From contig NZ_JZKH01000086.1 in NCBI RefSeq assembly GCF_000961885.1, forward strand, positions 1 to 35,842: a DNA stretch of 35,842 nucleotides. Reading direction: 5' to 3'. Numbering within the stretch: the stretch's first letter is position 1; each line of letters starts with the position of its first letter. Origin of the DNA: Streptomyces rubellomurinus (lineage in GTDB: Bacteria > Actinomycetota > Actinomycetes > Streptomycetales > Streptomycetaceae). Positions 1 through 7,899 of this stretch are shown in pieces. The position numbers were made by a program, and so were the translations under genes. The notes below the pieces were generated by a model. It did not search any database, was not told the DNA's origin, and worked only from the letters and a program-made list of their open reading frames with translations.

Positions 1-2487
1 CTTGCCCTGCACCAGCAGCCTCGTCTGGTCCGCTCGCCAGCCCTTGCCAGCCGTACCCCAACTTCCGGTCTTCTTGTGGTCGGCGATGTCCATCTCGACA
101 GCAGGGGCGGTGTAGCGCGAGACCACATTCAACGCCTGCGTGATCTTGGCGGTCCTACCACCCACCGCCTGGGCGTCCTTGGTCGCCTTCCACGCGGGCA
201 TGTGGTTGCGTTCCGTACCCTTGGTCGCTCGGTTCTTGCCGCCCCGGGGGTTCTTCACGCCGAGAGTGTTGTACGGACCGCCGCGGTAGACGGGTCTGAC
301 AAGCCTGACCTTGGGCTTCTTCTTGGTCGCCGGGCTCATCCGGGCGTCGATCAGCGACTCGTCGCCCTGGCGCTGTTCTTCGAGCAGGGTGAAGCCGTAC
401 GTCTTCTTGATCCCGGCAAGGGCGGTCCGCAGTTCGTCCTCCTCGAACGGATCGGTCAACGACTCCTGGGCGAGTGCGCCGATCGCCTGGAGGCCGCCCT
501 GCCAGCGTTTCAGCTTCTCGGGGCTCATCCCCTGCTCGGGTTCCGCGCCCTTGGGCTTCGTCGTCGCGGCCTTGGCAGGAGCCGCCTTGGCAGGAGCCGC
601 CGCGCCCGGGCCCTCGTGCCAGGTGCCGGCCTTCCGGTCGTCCCGTCCGGACTTCTTCGGCACGTGGTCGTTCATCAAATCGGTCATGAACTTGTCCGCG
701 CTGAAGGCGACTTCGCCGAACTTGACCTCCGGCACCTTCCCCGAGCCGAGGACGTGCTCGACGTCGGCGCCGATCCCGAACTCGCCCGGCAGCGGGTACT
801 CCAGCTGGAACAGCGGCCAGGTCCAGCGGTGGCTGGGCGCCGGGGACCACCAGGGGCTGACCAGGGCGACGAAGAGGTCGCCGCCGAGGCCGAGGAAGGG
901 CTGGGCGGCGATCTCCAGGTGGCCGCCGATGAAGAACTCGCCGTGCTTGCCGGCCTTGGGGTCGGCGACTTCGCGGTAGCCGATCCGGGGGGTGGCCTCC
1001 ACGTAGCCGCGGATCCCGGCGAGGGCGTTCAGCGCCACGCCCGCCTTGATGTCGTGGCCGAGGAGTTCGACGCCCGCGCCGCCCTGGGCGACCAGCCGGA
1101 TGCCCGCGAAGGCGGAGACGTTGAGGGTGCCGGTGATGCCGAAGTCCTTCAGGACCTCGGGCTTGGTGGACCAGGTGCCGGTGAGTTCCATCCGGTCGAG
1201 CGTGGCCGGGCCGAGTTTGGCGAGCAGTTCCAGGCCGACGTCGGCGAAGACGAAGACGTTGCCGACCAGCGGCACGCCGTACAGGGCGCGCACCTCCAGT
1301 TTGGGCAGCGGTTTGACCCAGTCCTTCTGCTCGAACAGCGGCTTGGTCATCCTCGGCGTGATCCTGCCGACCAGGGTGACGTCCCCGTGGTGGTCGACCA
1401 CCACCAGGGCCTCGCCGCTCAGCCATTCGGCGAGCTGGACGCTGACCGTTCCCCAGCCGACAACCACGCGCGGCCCGGGGCGCGGGCCGGTCGGGGCCGG
1501 CTCCTGCTCACCCTCGGGGACGGACGGCTTCGGCGCCGCCGCCTTGGCCTGAGCGGCGGCGACCTGTTCGCCCGTCAGCCGGCCGGCACTCTGCTCGTCG
1601 GTGGCGACCAGGGTCACCTCGCCGTCGAACTTGTCGTTGGCGTAGTGGACGCTGCCGCGCACGTCGACGACGCCGCCCGCGAGGGCCGCCGTCACCGTGC
1701 CCTTGAAGCCCTTCAGCTCCACCTCGACCGTGGCCTCGCCGGACAGCCCGCCCTGGGCGTCCCGCTTGACCGGCAGGGTGACGACGGCGAGCCCGGGCAC
1801 CGTGCCGGTGGCGGTCGCGTCGAAGGTGACCACCTCGTCGGCGAGGCCGAGGGCGCCGGTGGCGTCGAGGAAGCCGCCGAGCCGGAAGTGCAGCCCGGCC
1901 GCCCGGATCAGCAGCTTCGGCCCGTCGAGCCGGTTCTCCACCGCGGGCAGCTTCAGCGCGCTCACCCCGGCGAGCCCCAACTGATCGGCGTGCTCGGCGA
2001 CTTGGCCGAGCAGTTCGGCCGGGCCGGTGAGCAGGCGGCCCTTCACGACGGCGGAGGCGTGGCCCTCCAGCAGGCCGCCGCGCACCCGGACGGCGAGCAC
2101 CGGTTCGATGCCGTACCGGGTGAGCGGCAGGAGGAACGGGTGGGCCAGCGGCAGGGTTTCGTAGTCCGGGCCGGTGGTCAGGCCCTCGTCGGTCTTCCGG
2201 AGGTTGAGCGTCCCGGTGGCGAGGGTGCCCAGCGCGGCCCGGACGGGGCCACCGGCGGGGCCCTTCCGCTCCAGGTACGCGGTGACGGCCGGGGTGGGCG
2301 CCAGGGCGGCGCCGCCCTCCAGCGCGAGGACGTCCCGGGGCACGTCGGGCGCGACGGTCGGGCGCGCGGGCACGGCACCCGCCAGCTGCCCGGCGAGGGC
2401 GCCGGCGGGCCCTTCCGTCGTAGGCCCGGGCGCCGCCCTGGGCGCGGCGGGCGCGGACGGTTTGACCTCGCGAGCGGGGCCGGCCAT
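1..2487 (-). CDS. CIS-associated large protein with toxin-like C-terminus (3' end missing)
   Basis: The minus-strand frame from ATG at 2487 is open to the window edge, giving 829 residues with no stop. The ATG overlaps the upstream stop as TGATG, so it is translationally coupled to the membrane-protein gene. Residues 1-50 are Ala/Pro-rich. About 50-640 is a long, weakly repetitive region rich in predicted beta strands (many alternating Val/Gly/Leu stretches), followed by an Ala/Lys linker containing two AAPAK-type repeats. The tail from about 755 carries ERNHMPAW, then PAVEMDIADH and KTGSWG. From memory this H-x-P ... DH ... T-x-S-x-G pattern recurs at the C-termini of predicted polymorphic toxins and CIS cargo; its activity is not known to me. 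As the last visible gene of a CIS operon, it is most likely a loaded effector or cargo. It could instead be a structural tip protein. The effector role is inference. Confidence 0.6.
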   Translation of the reverse strand, partial: MAGPAREVKPSAPAAPRAAPGPTTEGPAGALAGQLAGAVPARPTVAPDVPRDVLALEGGAALAPTPAVTAYLERKGPAGGPVRAALGTLATGTLNLRKTDEGLTTGPDYETLPLAHPFLLPLTRYGIEPVLAVRVRGGLLEGHASAVVKGRLLTGPAELLGQVAEHADQLGLAGVSALKLPAVENRLDGPKLLIRAAGLHFRLGGFLDATGALGLADEVVTFDATATGTVPGLAVVTLPVKRDAQGGLSGEATVEVELKGFKGTVTAALAGGVVDVRGSVHYANDKFDGEVTLVATDEQSAGRLTGEQVAAAQAKAAAPKPSVPEGEQEPAPTGPRPGPRVVVGWGTVSVQLAEWLSGEALVVVDHHGDVTLVGRITPRMTKPLFEQKDWVKPLPKLEVRALYGVPLVGNVFVFADVGLELLAKLGPATLDRMELTGTWSTKPEVLKDFGITGTLNVSAFAGIRLVAQGGAGVELLGHDIKAGVALNALAGIRGYVEATPRIGYREVADPKAGKHGEFFIGGHLEIAAQPFLGLGGDLFVALVSPWWSPAPSHRWTWPLFQLEYPLPGEFGIGADVEHVLGSGKVPEVKFGEVAFSADKFMTDLMNDHVPKKSGRDDRKAGTWHEGPGAAAPAKAAPAKAATTKPKGAEPEQGMSPEKLKRWQGGLQAIGALAQESLTDPFEEDELRTALAGIKKTYGFTLLEEQRQGDESLIDARMSPATKKKPKVRLVRPVYRGGPYNTLGVKNPRGGKNRATKGTERNHMPAWKATKDAQAVGGRTAKITQALNVVSRYTAPAVEMDIADHKKTGSWGTAGKGWRADQTRLLVQGK

Positions 2488-4061
2488 CAGCGGCCTCCGC
2501 AGAGCGGGTCGGGCGGGGAGCTCTCGACGGGCGGCGGCGAGCCGGTGGCGCCGGTGGTCGGGTCGAGCGCGGCCACCAGGTCGGCGGCCGCCGCCCGGGC
2601 CTCCGGATCGGCGCCGGGCGCGCTCGGCTTGAAGGGCGCCCGCGCGGCCATCGCGGCCGTGGCGCCCGGTGCGCCGAGCAGGTCGTCGAGCCGGCCCGGC
2701 CCGGGGTTGCCCGGCCCGGGCCCGGTGAGCAGCGTGGCGAGGTCGTGCCCGGGGGCGCTGAGGTACGCCTGGAGGGCGCCGAGGGCGACGAGGTCCGGTG
2801 GCAGGCAGAAGCGCAGCGCGAGCAGCCACCAGAGCTGGAAGGCGAGCACCACGATCGGCAGGAAGAGGCTGAACAGGAAGAACGCCACGATCATGAAGAG
2901 TTCGAGCGCGAAGGTGCAGATCCGGAAGTCGGTGCCGCCGGGTGTGCCGCTGCCGGGCTTCGGGATGTCGCCGCCGGTGACGGGCAGTTGGGAGCCGGGC
3001 GGGGTGGTGACCGCCACGCCGCCGGGGCCGGCCGGGCGTCCGGCGCGGGCGGCGAGGGCCCGCAGGTCCGGCATGGTGATCGAGACCTTGTGGTTCTTGG
3101 TGCCCTCCGGGTCGTAGAACGCGGCGAGGCTGAACGGCTCGGTGCCGGCGCTCCAGGACTCCTGCGGCGGGCAGTGCTCGTGGCCCGGGGCGGGCGGCCG
3201 GCGGGCGACGCAGCGGAGCTCGTACACGTGCTGGTCGTCGAGTTTGGGGGCGCCCTGGTCGTCGTGCTCGCCGGAGAGGGTCGGCACCAGGCCGAACCAG
3301 AGCGAGCGGGTCGCGGCCCGCTCGCACTCCCAGGCGGGGGTGGGGATCCGCCACATCGGCAGTTCCTGCTCCGGTTCGGGCCTGCCGTCCGCGCCCACGG
3401 TGCCGGTGGGCACCCAGTGCGGGCCCTTGGGGCCGGTGGTCCAGCTCTGCTCGACGGGCGGCCCGAGGGCGGCGAGCAGGTCGCCGTGCTCGGCCTCGAA
3501 GCGGGCGCGGTAGGCGAGGTCGGCCCAGAGCACGTTGGGCAGGTCCCGGTCGGTGAGCCGGCCGGCTGCGGCGCCGCGGGCGGCCAGCAGGTCGGTGGTC
3601 AGCGCCCTCGCGAGCCGGCGCACGGCCGCCCGTTCGGAGGTCGGGACGGTCCGCTGCTGCCGCCGCAGCACCATCCGCAGCTGCACGCCCTCGGCCGCGG
3701 CGCCGGGCCGGGGCAGGCCCGGCCGGTCGCAGAACAGCTCGACGACGACGGCGTAGAAGCGGTGGTGGCCGGGCTGGTAGAGCTTGCGCAGCGGCGTGGC
3801 GACCATGGTGTGGGTGGCGAAGCGCAGCCGTCCGCGCCGGGCCCGGCCGGCCGGCACCGGGACGGGGTAGGCGTACACGTCCTCGACCGGGTCGAAGGCG
3901 AGCGAGGCGCGCGGGTCCGCCGTCAGCCGGGCGACGAAGTCGGGGGCGTCGTACTTCTGCAGGGCCGGGGCGGCCGCCCGGGGGTCGAAGCGGTCGAAGC
4001 CGCCGAGCTCGCAGACGTACCAGGGCGCGCGCAGCTGGAACCCGTGGGCCGCGGCGGTCAC
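2487..4061 (-). CDS. CIS-operon membrane protein (CisA-like candidate)
   Basis: This gene encodes 524 residues from a GTG at 4061 that overlaps the spike stop as GTGA. Residues 1-375 look soluble and hydrophilic, with Trp/Tyr-rich patches. About 378-420 is a very hydrophobic block (CTFALELFMIVAFFLFSLF onward, ending in LPPD) long enough for one or two membrane passes. The remaining about 100 residues are Pro/Gly/Ala-rich and probably disordered. It sits between the spike and the toxin-like gene. Streptomyces CIS float in the cytoplasm, and a membrane protein named CisA is reported to recruit and fire them at the membrane. This protein has the right location and topology for that role, but I cannot align it to CisA here. 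It is otherwise an uncharacterised CIS-associated protein. Confidence 0.65.
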   Translation of the reverse strand: MTAAAHGFQLRAPWYVCELGGFDRFDPRAAAPALQKYDAPDFVARLTADPRASLAFDPVEDVYAYPVPVPAGRARRGRLRFATHTMVATPLRKLYQPGHHRFYAVVVELFCDRPGLPRPGAAAEGVQLRMVLRRQQRTVPTSERAAVRRLARALTTDLLAARGAAAGRLTDRDLPNVLWADLAYRARFEAEHGDLLAALGPPVEQSWTTGPKGPHWVPTGTVGADGRPEPEQELPMWRIPTPAWECERAATRSLWFGLVPTLSGEHDDQGAPKLDDQHVYELRCVARRPPAPGHEHCPPQESWSAGTEPFSLAAFYDPEGTKNHKVSITMPDLRALAARAGRPAGPGGVAVTTPPGSQLPVTGGDIPKPGSGTPGGTDFRICTFALELFMIVAFFLFSLFLPIVVLAFQLWWLLALRFCLPPDLVALGALQAYLSAPGHDLATLLTGPGPGNPGPGRLDDLLGAPGATAAMAARAPFKPSAPGADPEARAAAADLVAALDPTTGATGSPPPVESSPPDPLCGGR

Positions 4062-4723
4062 CAGATGTTCCCGGCGCCCGGCGTGTAGGCCGGTGACATG
4101 ACCATCTGCTCGGCGGTCAGGGTGCCGACCTGGACGATGCCGCTGAAGGTCGCCAGCGGCGCGTCGACCTTCACCATCGGCGCGGTGACGTCGACCGAGA
4201 CGTTGGCCCTGATCTCGACCGTGGTGGCGGTCAGCCGGACCTCGCAGCCGGTGGCGTGCCGCACCGTCACGGTCTGGGCGGCGTCGTCGAGGCTCACCTG
4301 GTGGCCGGAGGCCATGGTGATCCGCACCTTGGCGGCGCCGGCCGTGTCGTCGAACTCCAGCCGGCTGTCCGCCCGGGAGCGCAGCAGCCGGATGTCGTTC
4401 GCCCGCTCGGGCTGGTGCGGCAGGGCCTCCCGGCCGTTCCAGGCCGCGCCGAGGATGTACGGGCGGCGCAGGTTGCCCGCCTCGAAGACCACGACCACCT
4501 GGCTGCCGACCTCCGGGAGGACGAGCAGCCCCTGGTCGCGGTCGGCGTACGGCGAGCAGAGCGTGGCCCAGGCCCGGACGTCGCGGTCGCCGTCGGTGCC
4601 GAGCCAGGGGAAGCGCACCTCGACCCGGCCGAGCTTCTGCTCGTCCACGATGTCGGTGACCAGGGCGGGGTAGGCGCCGTGGTAGCCGGGCGCGGCGCCG
4701 TCGGACGGGCTGGGCAGGGGCAT
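4058..4723 (-). CDS. CIS spike protein (gp5/gpV-like baseplate assembly protein V)
   Basis: The product has 221 residues. The ATG at 4723 is preceded by GAGGTGA at five bases spacing; an in-frame GTG at 4741 lies inside the repeat tract and is less likely. Residues 20-100 form the OB-fold of the phage baseplate V/gp5 family, with the typical VTDIVDEQKLGRVEVRFPWL start, the RAWATL segment and PEVGSQVVVVFEAGN, followed by RRPYILGAAWNG. Residues about 115-200 alternate short polar and hydrophobic strands as in the triple beta-helix of a spike. It ends SPAYTPGAGNIW, a pattern fitting a tip that may carry a separate PAAR cap. It should trimerise beneath the hub. The next gene overlaps by GTGA. Confidence 0.9.
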   Translation of the reverse strand: MPLPSPSDGAAPGYHGAYPALVTDIVDEQKLGRVEVRFPWLGTDGDRDVRAWATLCSPYADRDQGLLVLPEVGSQVVVVFEAGNLRRPYILGAAWNGREALPHQPERANDIRLLRSRADSRLEFDDTAGAAKVRITMASGHQVSLDDAAQTVTVRHATGCEVRLTATTVEIRANVSVDVTAPMVKVDAPLATFSGIVQVGTLTAEQMVMSPAYTPGAGNIW

Positions 4724-4724
4724 C

Positions 4725-4780
4725 GGTTCACCTCGGTTCACGTCTCAGTTCACGTCTCGGTTCACGTCTCAGTTCACGTC
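4725..4780. repeat. 12-bp tandem repeat between hub and spike genes
   Basis: The motif TTCAC recurs at 4727, 4737, 4749, 4761 and 4773; the last intervals are exactly 12 bases, with unit RGTTCACGTCTC. Read on the minus strand the unit is GAC GTG AAC followed by TGA or CGA. It contains the final DVN and stop of the hub gene, and the distal copy runs into the ribosome site of the spike gene. Hub and spike are in the same reading frame across it. Confidence 0.85.
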
Positions 4781-5854
4781 GTTGAGCGTGGCCCGCTCGG
4801 CCTCGAAGCGGGTGCGGAAGCCGTGCTCCAGGTCGAAGCCGTGGCACAGCCGGGTGACGTAGTAGCCGGGGCCGTCGAAGGGGGCGCCGACGTCCCGCAG
4901 GGTGAGCCGGCTGCCGACGACCAGGTCGGGCGTGCCGTTGGTGAGGCCGGTCGCGACGACGAAGCGCCGGCCGCGCCGGAGCATCTCGGCCCGCGCCCAG
5001 GCGGACGCCTCGGCCGCGTTCAGGGCGACCTCGCGCACCCGCAGGGTGCTGCTGGGGCCGAGCGCCCGGGCCAGCAGGCGCACGCCGGTGCGGCCGCCGC
5101 CGGCCTCGGCCTCGACCAGCTCCGGGCCGGCCCGCTCGTCGACGCCCTCCCGGCGTTCGGCGTCGTAGCCGGTGACCACCACCTCGCTGCGCTGGTGAGC
5201 GAGGTCGGCCGTCAGCCGGGCGGACAGCAGGTCGCGGCCGAGCACCAGGGTGAGCGCGGTGCCCGGCCGGGTGTCCCGGGTGCGCAGGTGCAACGTGCCG
5301 CCGCTGCACCAGAGTTCGGCCTGGAGCAGGCGGGCGCGCTCGCGCAGGAAGGCGAGGTCGCTCTGGTTCAGCTGCTGGACGACGTCGTAGCGCGGGCCGG
5401 GCGCGGCGGTGTCCGCCCGCAGGCCGTGCTCGCGGGCGACGGCCTCGGCGAGGTCGGCGTCGGTCACCTGCGTGTAGGTGCGCGTCCGGCGGGTCATCCG
5501 CAGCCGCATCAGGGCGTCCTCGGCGTGCACCACGACCAGGGGCGGGTCGCCGTCGCCGAGGACGAGCTCCAGGCCGGAGACGGTGCCCTCGAAGACGTTG
5601 CGCTGGTCGGCGTCGGGGCCGAGGGCGACCTTGAGCGCGCTGCCGAGGTCGACCGTCCGCCCGTCCAGGTGCAGCAGGCTCTGCTGCGGGCCCCGGGCGC
5701 CGACGCCGCTGGCCAGGAAGGTCGCCCGCAGGGTGCGCAGGCCCTCGGTGCCCTCGCCGACCTCCAGGCGGACGCAGTCCCGGCCCAGGTCGCGCACGAG
5801 GTCGCTGCCGACGGTGAAGACCGGGGCGACGGCGGTGACGCCCGGCTCAGTCAT
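4769..5854 (-). CDS. CIS baseplate hub protein (gp27/phage late control D-like)
   Basis: The product has 361 residues, from an ATG at 5854 that overlaps the end of the upstream small gene by eight bases (ATGACTGA). The fold signature is that of the VgrG N-terminal / phage late control D family: VFEGTVSGLELVLGDG near residue 80, the YTQVTDADLAEAVA segment, then VVQQLNQSDLAFLRERARLL, the conserved Q-x-x-x-SDLxFLRxRA motif of hub proteins, near 165. A late GYYVTRLCHGFDLEHGFRTRFEAER closes the second hub domain. It should form the trimeric hub that links tube and spike. Its stop lies in the 12-bp repeat tract; the spike gene follows 45 bases later in the same frame. No OB or spike portion is fused, unlike VgrG of type VI systems. 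Confidence 0.9.
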   Translation of the reverse strand: MTEPGVTAVAPVFTVGSDLVRDLGRDCVRLEVGEGTEGLRTLRATFLASGVGARGPQQSLLHLDGRTVDLGSALKVALGPDADQRNVFEGTVSGLELVLGDGDPPLVVVHAEDALMRLRMTRRTRTYTQVTDADLAEAVAREHGLRADTAAPGPRYDVVQQLNQSDLAFLRERARLLQAELWCSGGTLHLRTRDTRPGTALTLVLGRDLLSARLTADLAHQRSEVVVTGYDAERREGVDERAGPELVEAEAGGGRTGVRLLARALGPSSTLRVREVALNAAEASAWARAEMLRRGRRFVVATGLTNGTPDLVVGSRLTLRDVGAPFDGPGYYVTRLCHGFDLEHGFRTRFEAERATLNDVN

Positions 5855-6029
5855 CGAAGCCCACCGCCGCGACCCGTCCGGCCAGCCAGCGCGCCCGGTC
5901 GAGCGCCGCGCACAGCTCCTCGGCCCGCTCCGCCTCCCCGGCCGGGCCGCCGCGCCCGGCGGCGGGCGCCGGGCCGGGCGCGGCCGCGGGGACGACGTCG
6001 GTGTGGACTTCGCCGATGTGCACGGTCAT
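5847..6029 (-). CDS. Small CIS-associated protein, 60 residues
   Basis: ATG at 6029 follows GGGAGG by four bases, which sets this start over an upstream in-frame codon. The product is MTVHIGEVHTDVV, a Pro/Ala/Gly linker, then a helix containing ELCAALDRARWLAGRVAA and the terminal GFDD. It ends overlapping the hub gene by eight bases. Short proteins at this place, just before the hub gene, are usual in CIS operons (Pvc6-like position), but I do not recognise a named family from the sequence. The conserved-looking acidic terminus suggests a protein-protein contact in the baseplate. It is a real gene by ribosome site and coupling; function is inference. Confidence 0.7.
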   Translation of the reverse strand: MTVHIGEVHTDVVPAAAPGPAPAAGRGGPAGEAERAEELCAALDRARWLAGRVAAVGFDD

Positions 6030-6046
6030 GGCGCCTCCCGGGTCCT

Positions 6047-7339
6047 CTACGGCCGCCACCTCAGGGTGCTCGGCGGTGCGTCACGGCGGCGTTGCGCGCA
6101 GTCCGCCGCCGTCCGGGCGGGCGTCACCGGCGGCAGGTGCTCCCACGGCGGCGTCACGCCGTCCGGCGGCGGCAGTTCGCGGGCGCGGGCCCGGCCGGCC
6201 AGGCTGCGGGCGCCGCCGGTCTCCGCCTCGGCGCGGGTGTCCGCGTCGGCGCGGCTGCGCAGCGGCACGCCCTGGCCGTACGTCAGGGCGCGCGGGTCGG
6301 GCGGCGGGGCGGCGCCGGTCGGGGGTACCGGGCCGGGGACGGCGAAGGCGCCGCGGGCCAGGTCGACGGCCCGGGCGGCGCGGGCGCCGGTCACCGTGCT
6401 CAGCGACGCGGCGATCCCGCCGCCGGCCGAGAGCGCGAAGCCCGCGGCCGTCAGGTCGTCCGTGCCGCTCCCGCTGCTGGGAGCGGCACCTTCGGCATCC
6501 GGCCCGAGGCCCAGCGCCCCGGCGAGCCCGGCGACGGAGGTGGCCGCGGCCTCGCCCGCGAACCCGGCCGACAGGCCGAGGCCGCCGCCCGCCTCGACCT
6601 CGACGCCGAGGTGCACGTTGAACCCGGCGGTGAGCCCGAGCGGGCTGTCCAGCCCCCGCATCGCCGCCCGCCAGGCCGCCGGGTCGAGCCCGAGCCGGGC
6701 CAGCAGCTGCTGGGCGCTCTCCCCGCCCCGGGCCTGGACGACCTGCTGCGGCCGGTTCGTGCCGGCCGTGCCGGGGGTGGAGCCGGCCGGCGGCGTGCCC
6801 GGGTCGGTGGCGGCGCGGGCGTCGCGCGCGCCGGCGCCCTTCTCGTGCGCTTCGAGGCCGAAGTCCTGCTCGGTGACGGTGACGCCGACCTTGGCCCGCA
6901 GCGGGGTGCCGTCCGGGGCGAACAGGTCCAGTTCCTCGGTGACCTGGGTGACGATCCCGTCGAACCGGAACGTCCCCCACTGGAACCGGACGATCGGCGG
7001 CGGGTCGCCCTTCTTGCGCGGCGGCGGCTCGACGAACTGCCGGACCACCGCCGTCCACTCCCGGACGTCCGTGTACGCGCCGGGGCCGCCCTGCTCCGCC
7101 GTGTCGAAGGCCAGGTCGAAGGCGAGCACGGCGGGCTCCGCCGAGGGGTTCTGGCGCTTCTCGGTGCGGGTGCCGACGCCGCCGCGGTCGACGTTGTTGT
7201 TCCGGCTGAGCCGCAGCGAGACGGGGTTGAACTGGACCTCGACCGCCGGACCGTCCCCCTTGACCAGCGGCGGCCGGTCCTTGCCGCCGGCCCGGTCCAC
7301 CCGGAGCCGCTGCAGGGTCGCGTGGGCCAGCTCCGCCAT
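6047..7339 (-). CDS. CIS tube-base/adaptor protein (Pvc7-like, LysM-type)
   Basis: The product has 430 residues from an ATG at 7339 that overlaps the preceding stop as TGATG. Residues 1-180 match the CIS tube/contractile-tail base family: VEVQFNPVSLRLSRNN, DLAFDTAEQ, VREWTAVVRQF and PPIVRFQWGTFRFDGIVTQVTEELDLFAPDGTPLRAKV. This is the FNP ... W-G ... tube-like strand order used by proteins that join inner tube to hub. The middle has GGESAQQLLARLGLDPAAWRA, which resembles a reduced LysM-like or linker helix. The last about 170 residues are low-complexity Gly/Ala/Pro. It should sit between the first tube ring and the hub. A TAG stop is followed 17 bases later by the small gene. Confidence 0.85.
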   Translation of the reverse strand: MAELAHATLQRLRVDRAGGKDRPPLVKGDGPAVEVQFNPVSLRLSRNNNVDRGGVGTRTEKRQNPSAEPAVLAFDLAFDTAEQGGPGAYTDVREWTAVVRQFVEPPPRKKGDPPPIVRFQWGTFRFDGIVTQVTEELDLFAPDGTPLRAKVGVTVTEQDFGLEAHEKGAGARDARAATDPGTPPAGSTPGTAGTNRPQQVVQARGGESAQQLLARLGLDPAAWRAAMRGLDSPLGLTAGFNVHLGVEVEAGGGLGLSAGFAGEAAATSVAGLAGALGLGPDAEGAAPSSGSGTDDLTAAGFALSAGGGIAASLSTVTGARAARAVDLARGAFAVPGPVPPTGAAPPPDPRALTYGQGVPLRSRADADTRAEAETGGARSLAGRARARELPPPDGVTPPWEHLPPVTPARTAADCAQRRRDAPPSTLRWRP

Positions 7340-7896
7340 CAGGTGCCCTCCAGTCGCAGGCCCTCGTGGGCGATGTGCAGTTCCTCCATGGCGATCTCGC
7401 CGGTGCGCGCGTTGAGCGCCGGCCCGGTGAGCTTGACGGGCAGTCCGCGGGTGAACCGCCAGTGGGCGACGGTCCTGGCCCCGGTCGGGTCCAGCACCTC
7501 GATGTCGCCGTCGTAGCGGGCCGCCCGCCGTTCGCCGCTGACGATGCCGTGCAGCCAGTCCCAGAGCGCGGTGTCGGCCCGGCCGCCGGGGGTGGGCACG
7601 AGCATGCCGCGCTTGAGCACGATCGGCTGGAGCTTGATCCGGCCCGTCCCCCGGGCCAGTCCGTCGTTGCGGCCGCCCTCGGGGTGGTCGCCGACCTCCA
7701 TCTCCAGCTCCAGGCCGGCGCACTCCTGGAAGCCGCCGTCGCCGAGCCGGTCCGCCGGGCCGTCCGCCCCGGGGTCCGCCCCCGGGCCGGCGGCCGTCGC
7801 GCCGTCCAGGCTGGGCGGCGGCGTCGCGGTCGGGCCCGGGGAGGTGCTGCGCCGCAGCGAGATCCGGAAGTTGAAGCCCTGCACCAGCTCGGCCAT
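7339..7896 (-). CDS. CIS inner tube paralogue 2 (gp19-like)
   Basis: The product has 185 residues; the ATG at 7896 lies three bases after the second sheath stop. It shares the tube fold pattern with the gene at 9870-10325: N-terminal FNFRISL, a KLQPIVLKRGMLVPTP segment, WDWLHGIVSGE, then GEIAMEELHIAHEGL at the end, parallel to GGEVAMEELHLVAERI in tube 1. It differs by a Pro/Ala/Gly/Asp-rich insertion near residues 18-50. In PVC/AFP-type systems a second tube protein caps the tube base next to the adaptor; the gene order (sheath 2, tube 2, adaptor) supports that job here. The minor-component role is inference. Confidence 0.87.
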   Translation of the reverse strand: MAELVQGFNFRISLRRSTSPGPTATPPPSLDGATAAGPGADPGADGPADRLGDGGFQECAGLELEMEVGDHPEGGRNDGLARGTGRIKLQPIVLKRGMLVPTPGGRADTALWDWLHGIVSGERRAARYDGDIEVLDPTGARTVAHWRFTRGLPVKLTGPALNARTGEIAMEELHIAHEGLRLEGT

Positions 7897-7899
7897 CGC

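Noticed and set aside
155..1426. Arg-rich 423-residue minus-strand frame
   Set aside because: It is the shifted frame of the gene that is open from 2487 to the left edge; that frame gives a sensible protein and a toxin-like tail.
76..3117. Long open frames on the plus strand over the CIS operon, including 4256-7516, 7366-10344 and 10649-13288
   Set aside because: Their proteins are low-complexity Arg/Gly/Ala/Pro/Val mixtures with no motif. They mirror the third-position G/C bias of the real minus-strand genes, whose families are recognisable.
6081..7058. Arg-rich 325-residue minus-strand frame
   Set aside because: Frame-shifted shadow of the tube-base/adaptor gene.
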